DNA of 41,698 nt from Sulfurovum riftiae (GCF_001595645.1 NZ_LNKT01000006.1:1-41698), one strand, 5' to 3'; positions 31,384 through 41,586 are shown, counted from the first letter of the stretch. The notes: a model not told the origin generated them from the letters alone. Program-made: numbers and translations.

Positions 31384-33849
31384 TTACTCTTCCCTACTTA
31401 ATTTTTCTATAATATTGTCCGTATTATGACAGAAATTTCCATTTTTCTCGATGAGAAAGAGGTCCCTGACACGTTTTTTAAGGGTATGGATCTTTGCCGA
31501 GACGATGTCGATACCCATTTCATCAAAGAGGTTGATGGTATAAGCTAGAAGACCTTTCTGGTTATTGGTATGCAGTTTCATCATTGCATAGCTTTTTGAA
31601 TGCTCACAGTCAATCTCGATCTCGTTCTTTTTTATAATAGGTGCAGGCATTTTGCTCTTTTGGCTGTTGTCAAAGGAGCGGTGCAGAATTTCTTCAATGA
31701 AGACGATGTCATCTTCCTCTGCCCTGGTAGCAAAATCGATCTTGAAATACTTCAGCTCATCGAAGAGTTTGCAGATATCCATATTGACCACATCGTAGGC
31801 GGAGAGTTTGGAGAGGAAATATCCCAGGTTGAACGAACCGGTCCTGATCACCTCAATGACAAGATGGCTTTCATTGCTTATGAGGAATTCGTAATCTTTT
31901 GTCTCAAATGCTTTTTTTGCAATAGCGATGATACGTTTTGGTTTGTAGCGTAAAAAGAGCAGGTCTGAAGGGATCTGCAGGATCTTCCGCTGCTCTGTTC
32001 TGCTAAGTGCAAGGAATTCCGGATCTCTTTTGAGGCTCTGTTCTTTTTTGATCCGTTTGGCTGCTTCATCGATCATGATGGTATGCTCAAGTGCCTCTAT
32101 CGATCGCAGATAGAGTGTTTTGATCAGTCTGGCAGTAAAGGAGGTATAGACCCCTTTGCCCACACCGTTCATATCGGCATAGGTGAGTATGTAGATCATG
32201 TCAAGCAGTTTTTTTGTCTTGAAGTGGGAGGCAAATGCAAGGATCACCTTTTCATTGTAAAGGTCTTCCCGCTGTGCCACATTGCTCATGAGTGTATGGT
32301 AGCGGATGAGCTGTTCACCTATTTTAATCAGTTCGGGATCGATGTGTAATTTACCGGCAAAGACCTTGAAAAGAGATGCGCCTACAAGGTGATGGTCACG
32401 TTTGCGTCCTTTGCCGGCATCATGCAAAAAGGTAACCAGCTTGAGCATCGCTTTTTCATCCTTATCAAGGTTTGCATACAGTGCTGCAATGAACGGATCC
32501 TCTATCTTTTCGAGAGAGTAGACAGAGCGCAGGGAGTGAATGTCTACCGCATACTGGTGGTAGCCGTCGAACTGTGGTAGATCGACCACTTTCTTGATAG
32601 GCGGGATCACATACTTCAACAGTCTGGCATAAGAGAGCGCACTGAGAATGGAGTAGGCATGCGGCTGATAGAAGATCGTGCGTATCGTTCTGTAAAGTGT
32701 GTCGTTCGGACGTTCGGGCCTCTCTGAGACCAACAGCTGTTTCAGGAAGGTCGGATGTGCATAGAACGGTTCACTGGCAAAATCACACAGCTGTCTCAAA
32801 AGCCCGTTGAGATCATCTTTTTGAGGGTAGATACAGCGTCTGTCATGTATGGGTTCAATATGGTCCTTGGTAAGTCTTTCCAGCCAGATGGTACTGTAGA
32901 GCCTGATGATCTTGAGGCTCTCTGTCACCTTCTTGGCAAACTTCATATGCCCTTCTTTGCTCTCTGGATACCCCAACAGCCTTGCAATAGCCGGAATGAG
33001 GTCTAGACGCAGTTTGTCCTCTTTTTTGTGTGTGGCCAGGTGCAGGGCGGAACGTACCCTGAAGAGGAATTCCAGTGCGATCCGGAAGGGAGGGTACTCT
33101 TTCTCTTCCACTATATCAGCAGGAAGGTCCCGGATAGAGTTGACATTGTAAAAGACCTTTCCGATCCAGAAGACCAGGTTTGCATCCCTGAACCCGCCTA
33201 CACCCTCTTTGAGGTTGGGTTCCATTGTAAGCGGATATTTCCGGTGCTTCTGCGCCTGCTCTTCAAGTTTGAGTTTAATGAATGTCTCCGGCTTGTCATG
33301 GCGTATTTTGGAGATGGCATTTTCTGTCTCGGTCCAGATAAAATGGGAGCCGTCAATGAAACGTGATTCTATCAGTGCCGTTTTGATGGTGATATCGGTT
33401 TTTGAAACATCATAAAGCTCTTCAACTGTGTGTACTCTGTGCCCCAGTTTCAATCCGGTATCCCAGAGAATGTAGAGGATCTTCTCGATCATCTCCTTGA
33501 TATTGTAGCCGGGGATATCCTTATAGACAAGCATCAGGTCGATATCGGAGTAGACACAGAGCTGCTCCCGTCCATATGAGCCCAGTGCGACAAGTGCCAG
33601 AGGAACAGAGTTTTTCAGTGGGGCATAGTTACCGAACATATCCCTGTGTGCGACCTGGTAGATCAGTTTGAGTACGGTATCGATCTTTTTGGTATGCTTG
33701 ACAAGAAAATCCTTTCCTCCCGATGTGGCAAAGGTCTCTTCAAGTGTGTCAAAGTAGCGTTTGATATCTGCTTTGAGAACTTTGGCTATCTCAAAATGGG
33801 GGGCATTGGTGTAAAGTAACTCTTCGATCTCTGCTTTGACTCTATCCAC
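31384..33849 (-). CDS. glnD: [protein-PII] uridylyltransferase GlnD
   Basis: 821 aa from a GTG at 33849 with AGGAG 7 nt upstream. The nucleotidyltransferase motif ALGSYGREQLCVYSDIDLML (near 90-110) is followed by the linker region, an HD hydrolase domain (FLHDAGKGRKRDHH) and a C-terminal ACT domain (KLHTNNQKGLLAYTINLFDE). It uridylylates and deuridylylates PII in response to glutamine. Shorter than the enterobacterial protein of about 890 aa; I recognise one ACT domain clearly, and a second is not obvious. It is divergent from mqnE over a 63-bp gap. Confidence 0.95.
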   Translation of the reverse strand: MDRVKAEIEELLYTNAPHFEIAKVLKADIKRYFDTLEETFATSGGKDFLVKHTKKIDTVLKLIYQVAHRDMFGNYAPLKNSVPLALVALGSYGREQLCVYSDIDLMLVYKDIPGYNIKEMIEKILYILWDTGLKLGHRVHTVEELYDVSKTDITIKTALIESRFIDGSHFIWTETENAISKIRHDKPETFIKLKLEEQAQKHRKYPLTMEPNLKEGVGGFRDANLVFWIGKVFYNVNSIRDLPADIVEEKEYPPFRIALEFLFRVRSALHLATHKKEDKLRLDLIPAIARLLGYPESKEGHMKFAKKVTESLKIIRLYSTIWLERLTKDHIEPIHDRRCIYPQKDDLNGLLRQLCDFASEPFYAHPTFLKQLLVSERPERPNDTLYRTIRTIFYQPHAYSILSALSYARLLKYVIPPIKKVVDLPQFDGYHQYAVDIHSLRSVYSLEKIEDPFIAALYANLDKDEKAMLKLVTFLHDAGKGRKRDHHLVGASLFKVFAGKLHIDPELIKIGEQLIRYHTLMSNVAQREDLYNEKVILAFASHFKTKKLLDMIYILTYADMNGVGKGVYTSFTARLIKTLYLRSIEALEHTIMIDEAAKRIKKEQSLKRDPEFLALSRTEQRKILQIPSDLLFLRYKPKRIIAIAKKAFETKDYEFLISNESHLVIEVIRTGSFNLGYFLSKLSAYDVVNMDICKLFDELKYFKIDFATRAEEDDIVFIEEILHRSFDNSQKSKMPAPIIKKNEIEIDCEHSKSYAMMKLHTNNQKGLLAYTINLFDEMGIDIVSAKIHTLKKRVRDLFLIEKNGNFCHNTDNIIEKLSREE

Positions 33850-33912
33850 TTAGTAACTCCTAAACTATTACTGATATAATACCGAAAATAACTAATTGGT
33901 GGATATGTAGAG

Positions 33913-34974
33913 ATGGATTTAATACAAAAGGTACGTAACAAAGAACGCCTTACACAAGAAGAAGGTGAAGCACTTTATGACCTCGATCTCTATACGCTTG
34001 GAGAGCTTGCAGATGAGATCCGCCGTGAAAAGTACGGGAACAAGAGTTATTTCAATATCAACCGCCATATCAATCCTACCAATGTCTGTGCGGATATCTG
34101 CAAATTCTGCGCCTACTCTGCCAGCCGTAAAAACCCCAACCAGTACACGATGAGCCATAACGAGATCTTGGAGATCGTCAGAAACTCCGTAGCCAATGGT
34201 GCCAAAGAGATGCATATCGTCTCCGCACACAATCCCAATGACGGAGTGGAGTGGTACATGGGCGCCTTCAGAAAGATTAGAGAGGAATTCCCTGATGTAC
34301 ATATCAAGGCGATGACCGCTGCCGAGATCGATTTTCTCAAAAGAGAGTATGGCCTTTCCTATGACGAAGTACTTGATCTGATGATAGAGAGCGGCGTGGA
34401 TTCCATGCCCGGCGGCGGTGCCGAGATCTTCGATGAAGTGGTGAGAGAGTACCTCTGCAAAGGGAAGGTTACTTCGGACCAGTGGCTGGAGATCCATGAA
34501 AAATGGCACCAAAGAGGTAGAGAGAGCAATGCTACGATGCTCTTTGGCCATGTAGAGACACGGGCACACCGTATAGACCATATGATCCGTCTGAGAAATC
34601 TTCAGGACAGGACAGGCGGTTTCAATGCGTTTATTCCGCTGGTCTATCAGAGAGACAACAACTTTCTCAAGGTCAAAGCGTTTCCCTCCGGGCAGGAGGT
34701 CCTCAAGACCTATGCTATCTCACGTATCATGCTTGACAACATACCCCACATCAAGGCATACTGGGTGACCGCTTCCATCAACCTCGCACTCATTGCACAG
34801 GAGTTCGGTGCGGATGACCTGGACGGTACCATAGAGAAAGAGTCCATCCAATCCGCTGCCGGAGCCGCTTCGGCACAGGGTATGAACCTGCATGATTTCG
34901 TCTCCATGATCAAGAACTCCGGTTTTCAACCGGTGGAACGTGACAGTCTCTATAATGAACTGAAGATCTATTGA
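33913..34974 (+). CDS. mqnE: aminofutalosine synthase MqnE (radical SAM)
   Basis: 353 aa. The cluster motif is Cys59-x3-Cys63-x2-Cys66 (CADICKFC). The MqnE-type block SNATMLFGHVETRAHRIDHM with LQDRTGGFNAFIPL separates it from MqnC, which has a different residue pattern there. It joins the MqnA product to a S-adenosyl fragment to give aminofutalosine, the second step of menaquinone synthesis by the futalosine route used in Campylobacterota. GGTGGA precedes the ATG. Other mqn genes are not in the window. Confidence 0.94.
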   Translation: MDLIQKVRNKERLTQEEGEALYDLDLYTLGELADEIRREKYGNKSYFNINRHINPTNVCADICKFCAYSASRKNPNQYTMSHNEILEIVRNSVANGAKEMHIVSAHNPNDGVEWYMGAFRKIREEFPDVHIKAMTAAEIDFLKREYGLSYDEVLDLMIESGVDSMPGGGAEIFDEVVREYLCKGKVTSDQWLEIHEKWHQRGRESNATMLFGHVETRAHRIDHMIRLRNLQDRTGGFNAFIPLVYQRDNNFLKVKAFPSGQEVLKTYAISRIMLDNIPHIKAYWVTASINLALIAQEFGADDLDGTIEKESIQSAAGAASAQGMNLHDFVSMIKNSGFQPVERDSLYNELKIY

Positions 34975-35040
34975 GATACTTTTTATCCAAAAAGTGTTAA
35001 AATAACTTCTATGACGTGTTTAAAGAATTAGGAATTATAT

Positions 35041-35610
35041 ATGGTATTAATGATAGACAACTATGACAGCTTTACCTATAATGTTGTTCAGTACTGCAGA
35101 GAACTTGGTGCAGACCTGAAGGTTATCCGTAACGATGAGATGAATATTGAGGAGATCAAAGCACTGAACCCGGAGAAGATCATTCTCTCTCCGGGGCCGT
35201 CCACACCGGATGATGCCGGCGTGACACTTGATGTCATCAAAGAATTTGCCGATACCACACCGATCTTCGGCATCTGTCTGGGACACCAGAGTATCGCACA
35301 GGCATTCGGCGGAGAGGTGATCCGTGCCAAACATATGATGCACGGAAAAACCTCACAGGTTGAGGTAGATGCCGATACACCGATCTTCAACGGCTTGCCT
35401 GAAGAGTTCCGGGCGACACGCTATCACTCTTTGACGGTCAATAAAGAGAATTTACCGGAAAATATCATTGCCACCTCTCACAGCAAGGATGATGAAGAGA
35501 TCATGTCTCTACAGATAAAAGACAAACCCATCTACGGGGTGCAGTTCCATCCTGAGTCCATCATGAGCGAATACGGGCATGAGATGTTGGACAACTTTCT
35601 GAAACTCTAA
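35041..35610 (+). CDS. glutamine amidotransferase, TrpG/PabA type
   Basis: A 189-aa class I amidotransferase. Nucleophile Cys79 lies in FGICLGHQ, with His170 and Glu172 in FHPES; the oxyanion and glutamine-binding block LSPGPSTPDDAG is present. It supplies ammonia to anthranilate synthase (TrpE) or aminodeoxychorismate synthase (PabB). Neither partner is nearby, so it may serve both, as in many bacteria with one such subunit. The ending SIMSEYGHEMLDNFL fits TrpG and PabA alike. It begins 66 nt after mqnE and is 12 nt from the membrane-protein gene. Confidence 0.92.
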   Translation: MVLMIDNYDSFTYNVVQYCRELGADLKVIRNDEMNIEEIKALNPEKIILSPGPSTPDDAGVTLDVIKEFADTTPIFGICLGHQSIAQAFGGEVIRAKHMMHGKTSQVEVDADTPIFNGLPEEFRATRYHSLTVNKENLPENIIATSHSKDDEEIMSLQIKDKPIYGVQFHPESIMSEYGHEMLDNFLKL

Positions 35611-35622
35611 GTCTTCAAAACA

Positions 35623-36714
35623 ATGAAAAGACAGCATTTCCTTCTTGCTCTGCCGTTGTATGTGCTTGCTGTTCTTTATTTGGCCATCACTACACCTATC
35701 TCTCCACATGAAGCAAAACTTCTTTATGCTTCCCATGATATCGCTGCAGTACTGATACAGTGGAGCAGGGAGTATGTTCCCGGATTCATAGGTCTGCGTG
35801 TATTCTTTATCTTCTTTGGTTTTCTGAGTATCTGGTTTTTCTATGAGCTAAGCCGAAGACATTTCGAAAAACGTGAGGATGCCTATCTCGCAACATTTAT
35901 ATTCATGCTTATGCCCGGCATCATCACCGCAAGTACGATGGCCAATATAGGTATAGTGGTGCTGCCTCTGGTGTTACTTTTCGTACTGTTGTATGAGAAG
36001 GGGGAGATGGTCTGGCTTCCTTTTATTATGCTGGCACTCTTTTTTGTACATGAAGCCTCTATTATTTTCTTTGTTGCACTGCTTTTCTATGGCATCACAC
36101 ATAAAGACAAAAAACTGACCATTGCAGCATCTGCGTTTCTTCTGGCATTCATCTATCTGGCCAAAGGCATCAATATCGGAGGACGTCCCTCTGGGCATTT
36201 TGCAGAGATATTCGGCCTCTATGCCACACTCTTTTCCCCTTTGGTCTTTCTTTACTTCTTTTATACGATGTATCGTATTCTGTTACGGGGAGAGAGGGGC
36301 CTCATCTGGTATATCTCCTTTACCGCTTTCACTTTTTCTCTAGTGCTTTCCATCCGTCAGCGTATCTATTTGACCGATTTCGCTCCTTATGTTCTAGCCG
36401 CAGTGGTACTGATGCTCGATCAGTTCAATCTCTCGCTTCGGGTGAGACTGCCCCAATTCCAAAAATGGTACAGGCGAGGCTTTTATATTGTCATGGCATT
36501 CCTATTGTTAAGTGCACTGATCATCATTTTTCATAAAACACTCTATTTGATCTCGTCCGATCCGGAAAAACATTTTGCCAAACGTATCTACAGACCTTAT
36601 TATCTTGCCAAAGAGTTGAAAGCCAAGGGTATAAACTGTTACGATACAGAAAATGTGCGTGAAAGATACCAGTTACGATACTATGGACTTCGCTCCTGCC
36701 AAATTGAGTGGTAA
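35623..36714 (+). CDS. polytopic membrane protein, glycosyltransferase-39-like
   Basis: 363 aa with about eight or nine membrane segments and a short soluble C-terminal tail (about 310-363). An acidic residue in the first loop (TPISPHEAKLLYAS) after the first membrane segment resembles the loop-1 Asp/Glu of GT-C enzymes such as ArnT and GT39, so transfer of a lipid-linked sugar or another lipid is possible. The similarity is weak and the usual large periplasmic domain is missing. It is co-directional and close to the amidotransferase gene. Function is not assigned. Confidence 0.75.
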   Translation: MKRQHFLLALPLYVLAVLYLAITTPISPHEAKLLYASHDIAAVLIQWSREYVPGFIGLRVFFIFFGFLSIWFFYELSRRHFEKREDAYLATFIFMLMPGIITASTMANIGIVVLPLVLLFVLLYEKGEMVWLPFIMLALFFVHEASIIFFVALLFYGITHKDKKLTIAASAFLLAFIYLAKGINIGGRPSGHFAEIFGLYATLFSPLVFLYFFYTMYRILLRGERGLIWYISFTAFTFSLVLSIRQRIYLTDFAPYVLAAVVLMLDQFNLSLRVRLPQFQKWYRRGFYIVMAFLLLSALIIIFHKTLYLISSDPEKHFAKRIYRPYYLAKELKAKGINCYDTENVRERYQLRYYGLRSCQIEW

Positions 36715-36826
36715 ACTGTTTCTAAAATACACAATATTTTTTTTCTACTTATAGTTTAAATTACCTAAACGAAAGTTAAAACAATCTCATGTTAAACTAT
36801 TGGGAACTTAATTAAAGGAGAACTCG

Positions 36827-38137
36827 ATGGCTCAAAAAGCGATTAGAGAGTACGATGGTAAAGCAATTTTTGCGAAACATTGGAATGAATATTTTGATGG
36901 TTTTCATTATGGATTCAAATCAGTATTGGTTACCAGTGGAGATGAACTGAGAGCAAAGGCAAAAGAACATGGTTTTGAATGGTTGAATCAGGAGCCGTTG
37001 GTTGCCAAGCCGGATATGCTGTTTGGTAAAAGAGGTAAGAACGATCTTGTATTGTTCCGTGTAGAAAAGCCGGGCGATGTGACACTGGAAGATGCTGCAA
37101 AGTGGATCGATGAGAAGCAGTCTCATGATGTGACACTTCTTTCCGGAGAGAAAGGTCATTTGACACACTTTATCGTAGAGCCGTTCACACCGCACACACA
37201 GGAGCAGGAGTACTATATCTCTGCAACAACTGTCGGTGAAGATGATGTACTTTTCATGTCAGCAGAAGGTGGTATGGAAGTTGAAGAGGGTTGGGACGAG
37301 AAGGTCAATGAAGTCCATATCCCTATCAATATGTCCGATGCAGATATGGAAAAAATGGTAAAATCACATATTCCTACGGATATTCCTGATGAGAACAAGA
37401 CAGCATTCGCTTCATTTGCCATCCAGTTCTTCAAGTTCTACAGAGATATGAACTTCGCTTATCTTGAGATCAACCCGATCGTTATGCTCGACGGTGGTGA
37501 AATGGCGATCCTTGACCTGGTTGCAAGACTGGATGATACTGCCGGGTTCATGATGAAAGATGCTTGGGGTGACATCGAGTTCCCGACAGCATTCGGTATG
37601 GAAGACATGTCTGATGAAGAGAAAGCGATCGCTGAGGCGGACAGTAAGTCAGGTGCTTCACTCAAATTGACGATCCTTAACCCTATGGGACGTATCTGGA
37701 CAATGGTAGCCGGTGGTGGTGCCTCTGTTGTATATGCAGATACAATTGCTGATTTTGCCGGTGTTGAAGACCTTGCAAACTATGGAGAGTATTCCGGTGG
37801 ACCGACCACAGGTGAGACAAAATTCTATGCTGAGACCATCTTCGATCTTATGACAAGATACGATGATCCAAGAGGAAAAGTACTCATCATTGGTGGTGCA
37901 ATCGCGAACTTTACGGATGTAGCGAAAACATTTACAGGGATCATCCAGGCATTCGAGATCTATGCAGACAAACTCAAAGAGCACAAGACAAAGATTTATG
38001 TAAGACGTGGTGGACCAAACTATGAAAAAGGGCTGAAAGATATCAAAGAAGCTGCTGACAGATTGGGTCTTTATATTGAAGTTTATGGGCCGGAAACACA
38101 TGTCACTGACATTGTTAGAATGGCATTAGAGAAGTAA
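36827..38137 (+). CDS. aclB: ATP-citrate lyase, small subunit AclB
   Basis: 436 aa, related to the succinyl-CoA synthetase beta subunit. The N-terminal part is an ATP-grasp domain (KAIFAKHWNEYF, FAYLEINPIVMLDGG), and the C-terminal part is the CoA-ligase-like domain (GGGASVVYADTIADF, YSGGPTTGETKFYAE, RRGGPNYEKGL). With AclA it splits citrate into acetyl-CoA and oxaloacetate using ATP, the step that lets the TCA cycle run in reverse for CO2 fixation. AAAGGAG precedes the ATG and aclA follows after 15 nt. This gene is a standard marker for autotrophic Campylobacterota. Confidence 0.97.
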   Translation: MAQKAIREYDGKAIFAKHWNEYFDGFHYGFKSVLVTSGDELRAKAKEHGFEWLNQEPLVAKPDMLFGKRGKNDLVLFRVEKPGDVTLEDAAKWIDEKQSHDVTLLSGEKGHLTHFIVEPFTPHTQEQEYYISATTVGEDDVLFMSAEGGMEVEEGWDEKVNEVHIPINMSDADMEKMVKSHIPTDIPDENKTAFASFAIQFFKFYRDMNFAYLEINPIVMLDGGEMAILDLVARLDDTAGFMMKDAWGDIEFPTAFGMEDMSDEEKAIAEADSKSGASLKLTILNPMGRIWTMVAGGGASVVYADTIADFAGVEDLANYGEYSGGPTTGETKFYAETIFDLMTRYDDPRGKVLIIGGAIANFTDVAKTFTGIIQAFEIYADKLKEHKTKIYVRRGGPNYEKGLKDIKEAADRLGLYIEVYGPETHVTDIVRMALEK

Positions 38138-38152
38138 GGGTAGGAGAATCAG

Positions 38153-39976
38153 ATGAGCAGTAGATTATATACTAGAGATACACAAGCGATTTTTTGGAAC
38201 AACAATAAAACAGCGATCCAGAGAATGTTGGATTACGATTATACTATCGGAAGAGAAAAACCATCGGTAGCAGCTATTGTTGCACCGACAAGCGGGAACA
38301 AGTTCGAGAAGTTCTTCTATGGTCCCGATGAGATCATGATCCCTCTTTACAAGTCGACAGCAGATGCTGTGAAAGAGCAGCCTCAGGCAGATGCATTCCT
38401 GAACTTTGCATCATTCAGAACGGCTTATGACGTTACAATGGAAGCTATCGCAATGGATGGCCAGTTCAAGTCCATCATGATCACAGCGGAAGGTATTCCT
38501 GAAAGACTTGCAAGAAAAATGAACCAGGCAGCGAGAGATGCAGGTATTACCGTTATCGGGCCTGCAACGGTCGGTGCGATCGCTCCGGGTGCATTCAAGA
38601 TCGCGAACATCGGTGGTACTATCGAGAATATCGTGAACTCAAAACTCCACAGAGCAGGTTCTTGTGGTCTTGTGACAAGATCAGGCGGTCTTTTCAACGA
38701 GCTTTCCAACATCATCGCGATCAATGCGGACGGTATTGCAGAAGGTGTTGCTATCGGTGGTGACAGATTCGTCGGTTCTGTATTTATCGACCACCTTCTC
38801 AGAATGGAAGAGAATCCGGAAGTCAAATACATGATCCTTCTTGGTGAAGTAGGTGGTACGGAAGAGTACAAAGTGATCGAAGCGGTCAAAGATGGCAGGA
38901 TCAAGAAACCTGTCATCGCATGGTGTATCGGTACGATCGCCAAGCATTTCTCTTCGGGTGTACAGTTCGGTCACGCAGGTGCTTCCGCAAATGCAGATGC
39001 TGAAACGGCTGAAGCTAAGAACAAAGCGATGGCCGAAGCAGGTATTCATGTACCTGAGTCATTCAACGACCTTCCTGCCAAGATTGCTGAAGTGTACAAC
39101 ACACTTAAAGCAGAAGGTATCATCGGTGAGATCGAAGAGCCTGAACTCAGAATCGTACCAAAGGTCAGAAGACCGAAGCAGTTCATCTGTACAATCTCTG
39201 ATGACAGAGGTGAAGAAGCGACATATGCCGGCTTCCCTATCTCTTCAGTGGCAACACCTGATACAGGTAAAGGTATCGGCGATGTCATCTCCCTTCTCTG
39301 GTTCAAGAAACAGTATCCGAAATGGGCGACTGACTTCATTGAAACGGTTATCAAAACAGTTGCTGACCACGGTCCTGCTGTTTCAGGTGCACACAATGCC
39401 AAAGTAACTGCAAGAGCAGGTAAATCAGTCGTAGAAGCACTGGTGACAGGTCTTTTGACCATTGGACCAAGATTCGGTGGTGCCATCGATGGTGCAGCGA
39501 AGTATTTTAAACATGCTGATGACAATGATATGACGCCGGCTGAATTCCTGAAGTATATGAAAGGTGAGGGTGTACCGATCCCTGGAATCGGACACAGAAT
39601 CAAATCTTTGAAAAACCCTGACCTTCGTGTTACAGGTCTTATGAACTATGCGGCAGAGCACTTCCCTGCAACACCGCTTCTTGATTATGCAAGAACAGTT
39701 GAAGCACTTACTACAAGTAAGAAAGAGAACCTCATTCTCAACGTGGATGGAACGATCGGTATTCTTATGGTAGATATGTGGAGAGCACTTGGTTACTCTG
39801 AAAACGAGATCAATGACTTCATCGAGTCCGGTACACTGAATGCCTTCTTTATCGTTGGTAGATCGATCGGATTCATCGGTCACGTACTTGATGAGAAGAG
39901 ATTGGCTATGCCAATGTACAGACATCCAATGGATGATATCCTATACGATGTTCAGAAAGCTGAACCTATCGCATAA
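38153..39976 (+). CDS. aclA: ATP-citrate lyase, large subunit AclA
   Basis: 607 aa. The N-terminal half is like succinyl-CoA synthetase alpha, with the phospho-His loop in VQFGHAGASANA. The C-terminal quarter is the citrate-synthase-like lyase domain (GPAVSGAHNAKVTARAG, IGPRFGGAIDGA, PIPGIGHRIKS). Together with AclB it forms the complete two-subunit enzyme. AGGAGA lies 6 nt before the ATG. Codon use is strongly biased and even, as expected for a highly expressed core gene. A strong terminator follows. Confidence 0.97.
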   Translation: MSSRLYTRDTQAIFWNNNKTAIQRMLDYDYTIGREKPSVAAIVAPTSGNKFEKFFYGPDEIMIPLYKSTADAVKEQPQADAFLNFASFRTAYDVTMEAIAMDGQFKSIMITAEGIPERLARKMNQAARDAGITVIGPATVGAIAPGAFKIANIGGTIENIVNSKLHRAGSCGLVTRSGGLFNELSNIIAINADGIAEGVAIGGDRFVGSVFIDHLLRMEENPEVKYMILLGEVGGTEEYKVIEAVKDGRIKKPVIAWCIGTIAKHFSSGVQFGHAGASANADAETAEAKNKAMAEAGIHVPESFNDLPAKIAEVYNTLKAEGIIGEIEEPELRIVPKVRRPKQFICTISDDRGEEATYAGFPISSVATPDTGKGIGDVISLLWFKKQYPKWATDFIETVIKTVADHGPAVSGAHNAKVTARAGKSVVEALVTGLLTIGPRFGGAIDGAAKYFKHADDNDMTPAEFLKYMKGEGVPIPGIGHRIKSLKNPDLRVTGLMNYAAEHFPATPLLDYARTVEALTTSKKENLILNVDGTIGILMVDMWRALGYSENEINDFIESGTLNAFFIVGRSIGFIGHVLDEKRLAMPMYRHPMDDILYDVQKAEPIA

Positions 39977-39982
39977 TTTTAC

Positions 39983-40012
39983 AGAGGCACCTTGTGTGCC
40001 TCTCCTTTTTCT
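39983..40012 (+). terminator. aclBA terminator
   Basis: AGAGGCAC (39983-39990) pairs with GTGCCTCT (39996-40003), with loop CTTGT and a T-rich tail. It begins 7 nt after the aclA stop. Confidence 0.92.
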
Positions 40013-40119
40013 TTTTTCTCCCCGCAAATATATAAAAACTGAATATAGTCCTATTTTCCCATCCCTAATATCCAAATAATATTGTAATTCGAATACCGAA
40101 AATAAGTATTTAAAACTAT

Positions 40120-41442
40120 CTACTCTGACAAGATGTCAAACAGCTTTTTGGCGATATCGGTATTGTCCATGAACCCTCTGAACTTCCGGCTCTCTTTCCC
40201 GTAGGAAAAGGTCTGAACATCTATAGCGGTATGCCCCTGTGTACTCCACCCTGTATGTGACCGTCTATTGATGATCTCATTGACGATCACCCGCACTTTT
40301 TTATCTTTTTTCACGATCGCCTGAGTGATCTGACGGTATTCATTTTCATTCAACGTGATCGATGTATATGCTTTAAATGTTGCATTGACATCTTGGCTCT
40401 CTCTGAGCGCTTTTGCAATAGCATAGGAGGACGCTTTTATTTTCGCTACGATTTCCGGGTACCAGGTATAGGTCTTGGCCCGTTCAGCTTCACTTAGGCT
40501 TTTGTCCTTCTTGTCGACCTTGTCACCTATGGCAAGTCCGCCTGTTGAATGATCTGCTGTGACAATGAGCAGGATATCCGGATGAGTATCAACATACGTC
40601 TTGGCTATCTCAACCGCTTTGGCGAAGTCATCCATCTCTGCCATGGCACAGCCGATATCATTGATATGCCCGCACCAGTCTATCTGTGAACCCTCCACCA
40701 TAAGAAAAAAAGGTTTCCCTTCCAGCAGTTCAAGTGACCTTTCCGTCATCCTTGCAACACGGTATCTATTCTCTTCTGTTTCATCGATGGCAAAAGGCGG
40801 ATAGTCATACGAGGTAAAGGCCATAAAAGGAAACCCTTTGATATTTTCAAGGTCATACCCGTTCCTGTAAATGGTAAGGCCATACTCTTGTGCTGTTTGG
40901 TTGAAGTCCTTGAAAGCCTCTGCAAAATACTTCTCCCCGCCACCGATCAGTAGATCGAATTTCAACTTCCCCTCTGGAGTTGTTTTGAAAAAGTCTTTGG
41001 CTATCTCCGCTTCTTTATTGCGAGGGTGACCACCTTTGGCTATGAAAGCGGCAGGTGTTGCATGGGTAATGGTACTGGTTGCAGCCAGTCCTGTCATATA
41101 GCCGTTCCTTTTGGCGATTTCAAGCAGTGTCTGTATCTTCTGTCCATGATCTTTTTTAAGCCCTATCAGTCCATTGTCTGTTTTATACCCGCTTGCCAGT
41201 GCGGTTGCCGCCGCAGCCGAGTCCGTAATGATCGAATTATGCGAATAGGTCGAGTTCATACCTGCAAGCATCGTATTAAAGACTGTCTTGCCTATTTTGT
41301 TTGTCGTATCGCTGTCTTTGTAGTATCGGTATGCAGTGGTATACGCCGGCCCCATACCATCCCCGATCATGAAAATCACAGAGATTTTGGGAGTTGAAAA
41401 AAGAACAACAGTTGTAATAAGGAATAAAGATATTTTTTTCAT
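40120..41442 (-). CDS. PhoA-family alkaline phosphatase, exported
   Basis: 440 aa from the ATG at 41442 (MKKISLFLI); the longer ORF from a TTG is rejected because it has no signal peptide at its start. A short Sec signal of about 17 residues leads straight into the first strand (SVIFMIGDGMG, metal Asp). Nucleophile Ser75 is in TDSAAAATA. Later metal ligands appear in ADHSTGG, and a His in SHTGWSTQGHTAIDV. It releases phosphate from esters in the periplasm. No Pho box was recognised upstream. It stands alone, convergent with aclBA. Confidence 0.93.
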   Translation of the reverse strand: MKKISLFLITTVVLFSTPKISVIFMIGDGMGPAYTTAYRYYKDSDTTNKIGKTVFNTMLAGMNSTYSHNSIITDSAAAATALASGYKTDNGLIGLKKDHGQKIQTLLEIAKRNGYMTGLAATSTITHATPAAFIAKGGHPRNKEAEIAKDFFKTTPEGKLKFDLLIGGGEKYFAEAFKDFNQTAQEYGLTIYRNGYDLENIKGFPFMAFTSYDYPPFAIDETEENRYRVARMTERSLELLEGKPFFLMVEGSQIDWCGHINDIGCAMAEMDDFAKAVEIAKTYVDTHPDILLIVTADHSTGGLAIGDKVDKKDKSLSEAERAKTYTWYPEIVAKIKASSYAIAKALRESQDVNATFKAYTSITLNENEYRQITQAIVKKDKKVRVIVNEIINRRSHTGWSTQGHTAIDVQTFSYGKESRKFRGFMDNTDIAKKLFDILSE

Positions 41443-41557
41443 AGTGACAGTGTACTGAAAAGAGTAGAAAATAAGATAAAAATATACTGCTTTTATTTCT
41501 TTATAATGTAAGTAATAAAGAAATTTCAAAAAAAATTACAATATTTTGAAAATACCC

Positions 41558-41586
41558 TTGACAATTAAAGCCTTGGGTGCTATAAT
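41558..41586 (+). promoter_or_regulatory. consensus sigma-70 promoter, probably of an rRNA operon
   Basis: TTGACA (41558-41563), a 17-bp spacer and TATAAT (41581-41586) match the sigma-70 consensus perfectly. The 112 bp that follow to the window edge contain no ORF and read like an rRNA leader (for example TTTGACAACCAAAT). A strong rrn promoter with the 16S gene just beyond the edge is the best explanation; the gene itself is not visible. Confidence 0.8.

Noticed and set aside
31200-31560. glmS ribozyme near the glmS start
   Set aside because: The region upstream of glmS is the coding end of glnD with a 4-nt gap, leaving no space for the ribozyme core.
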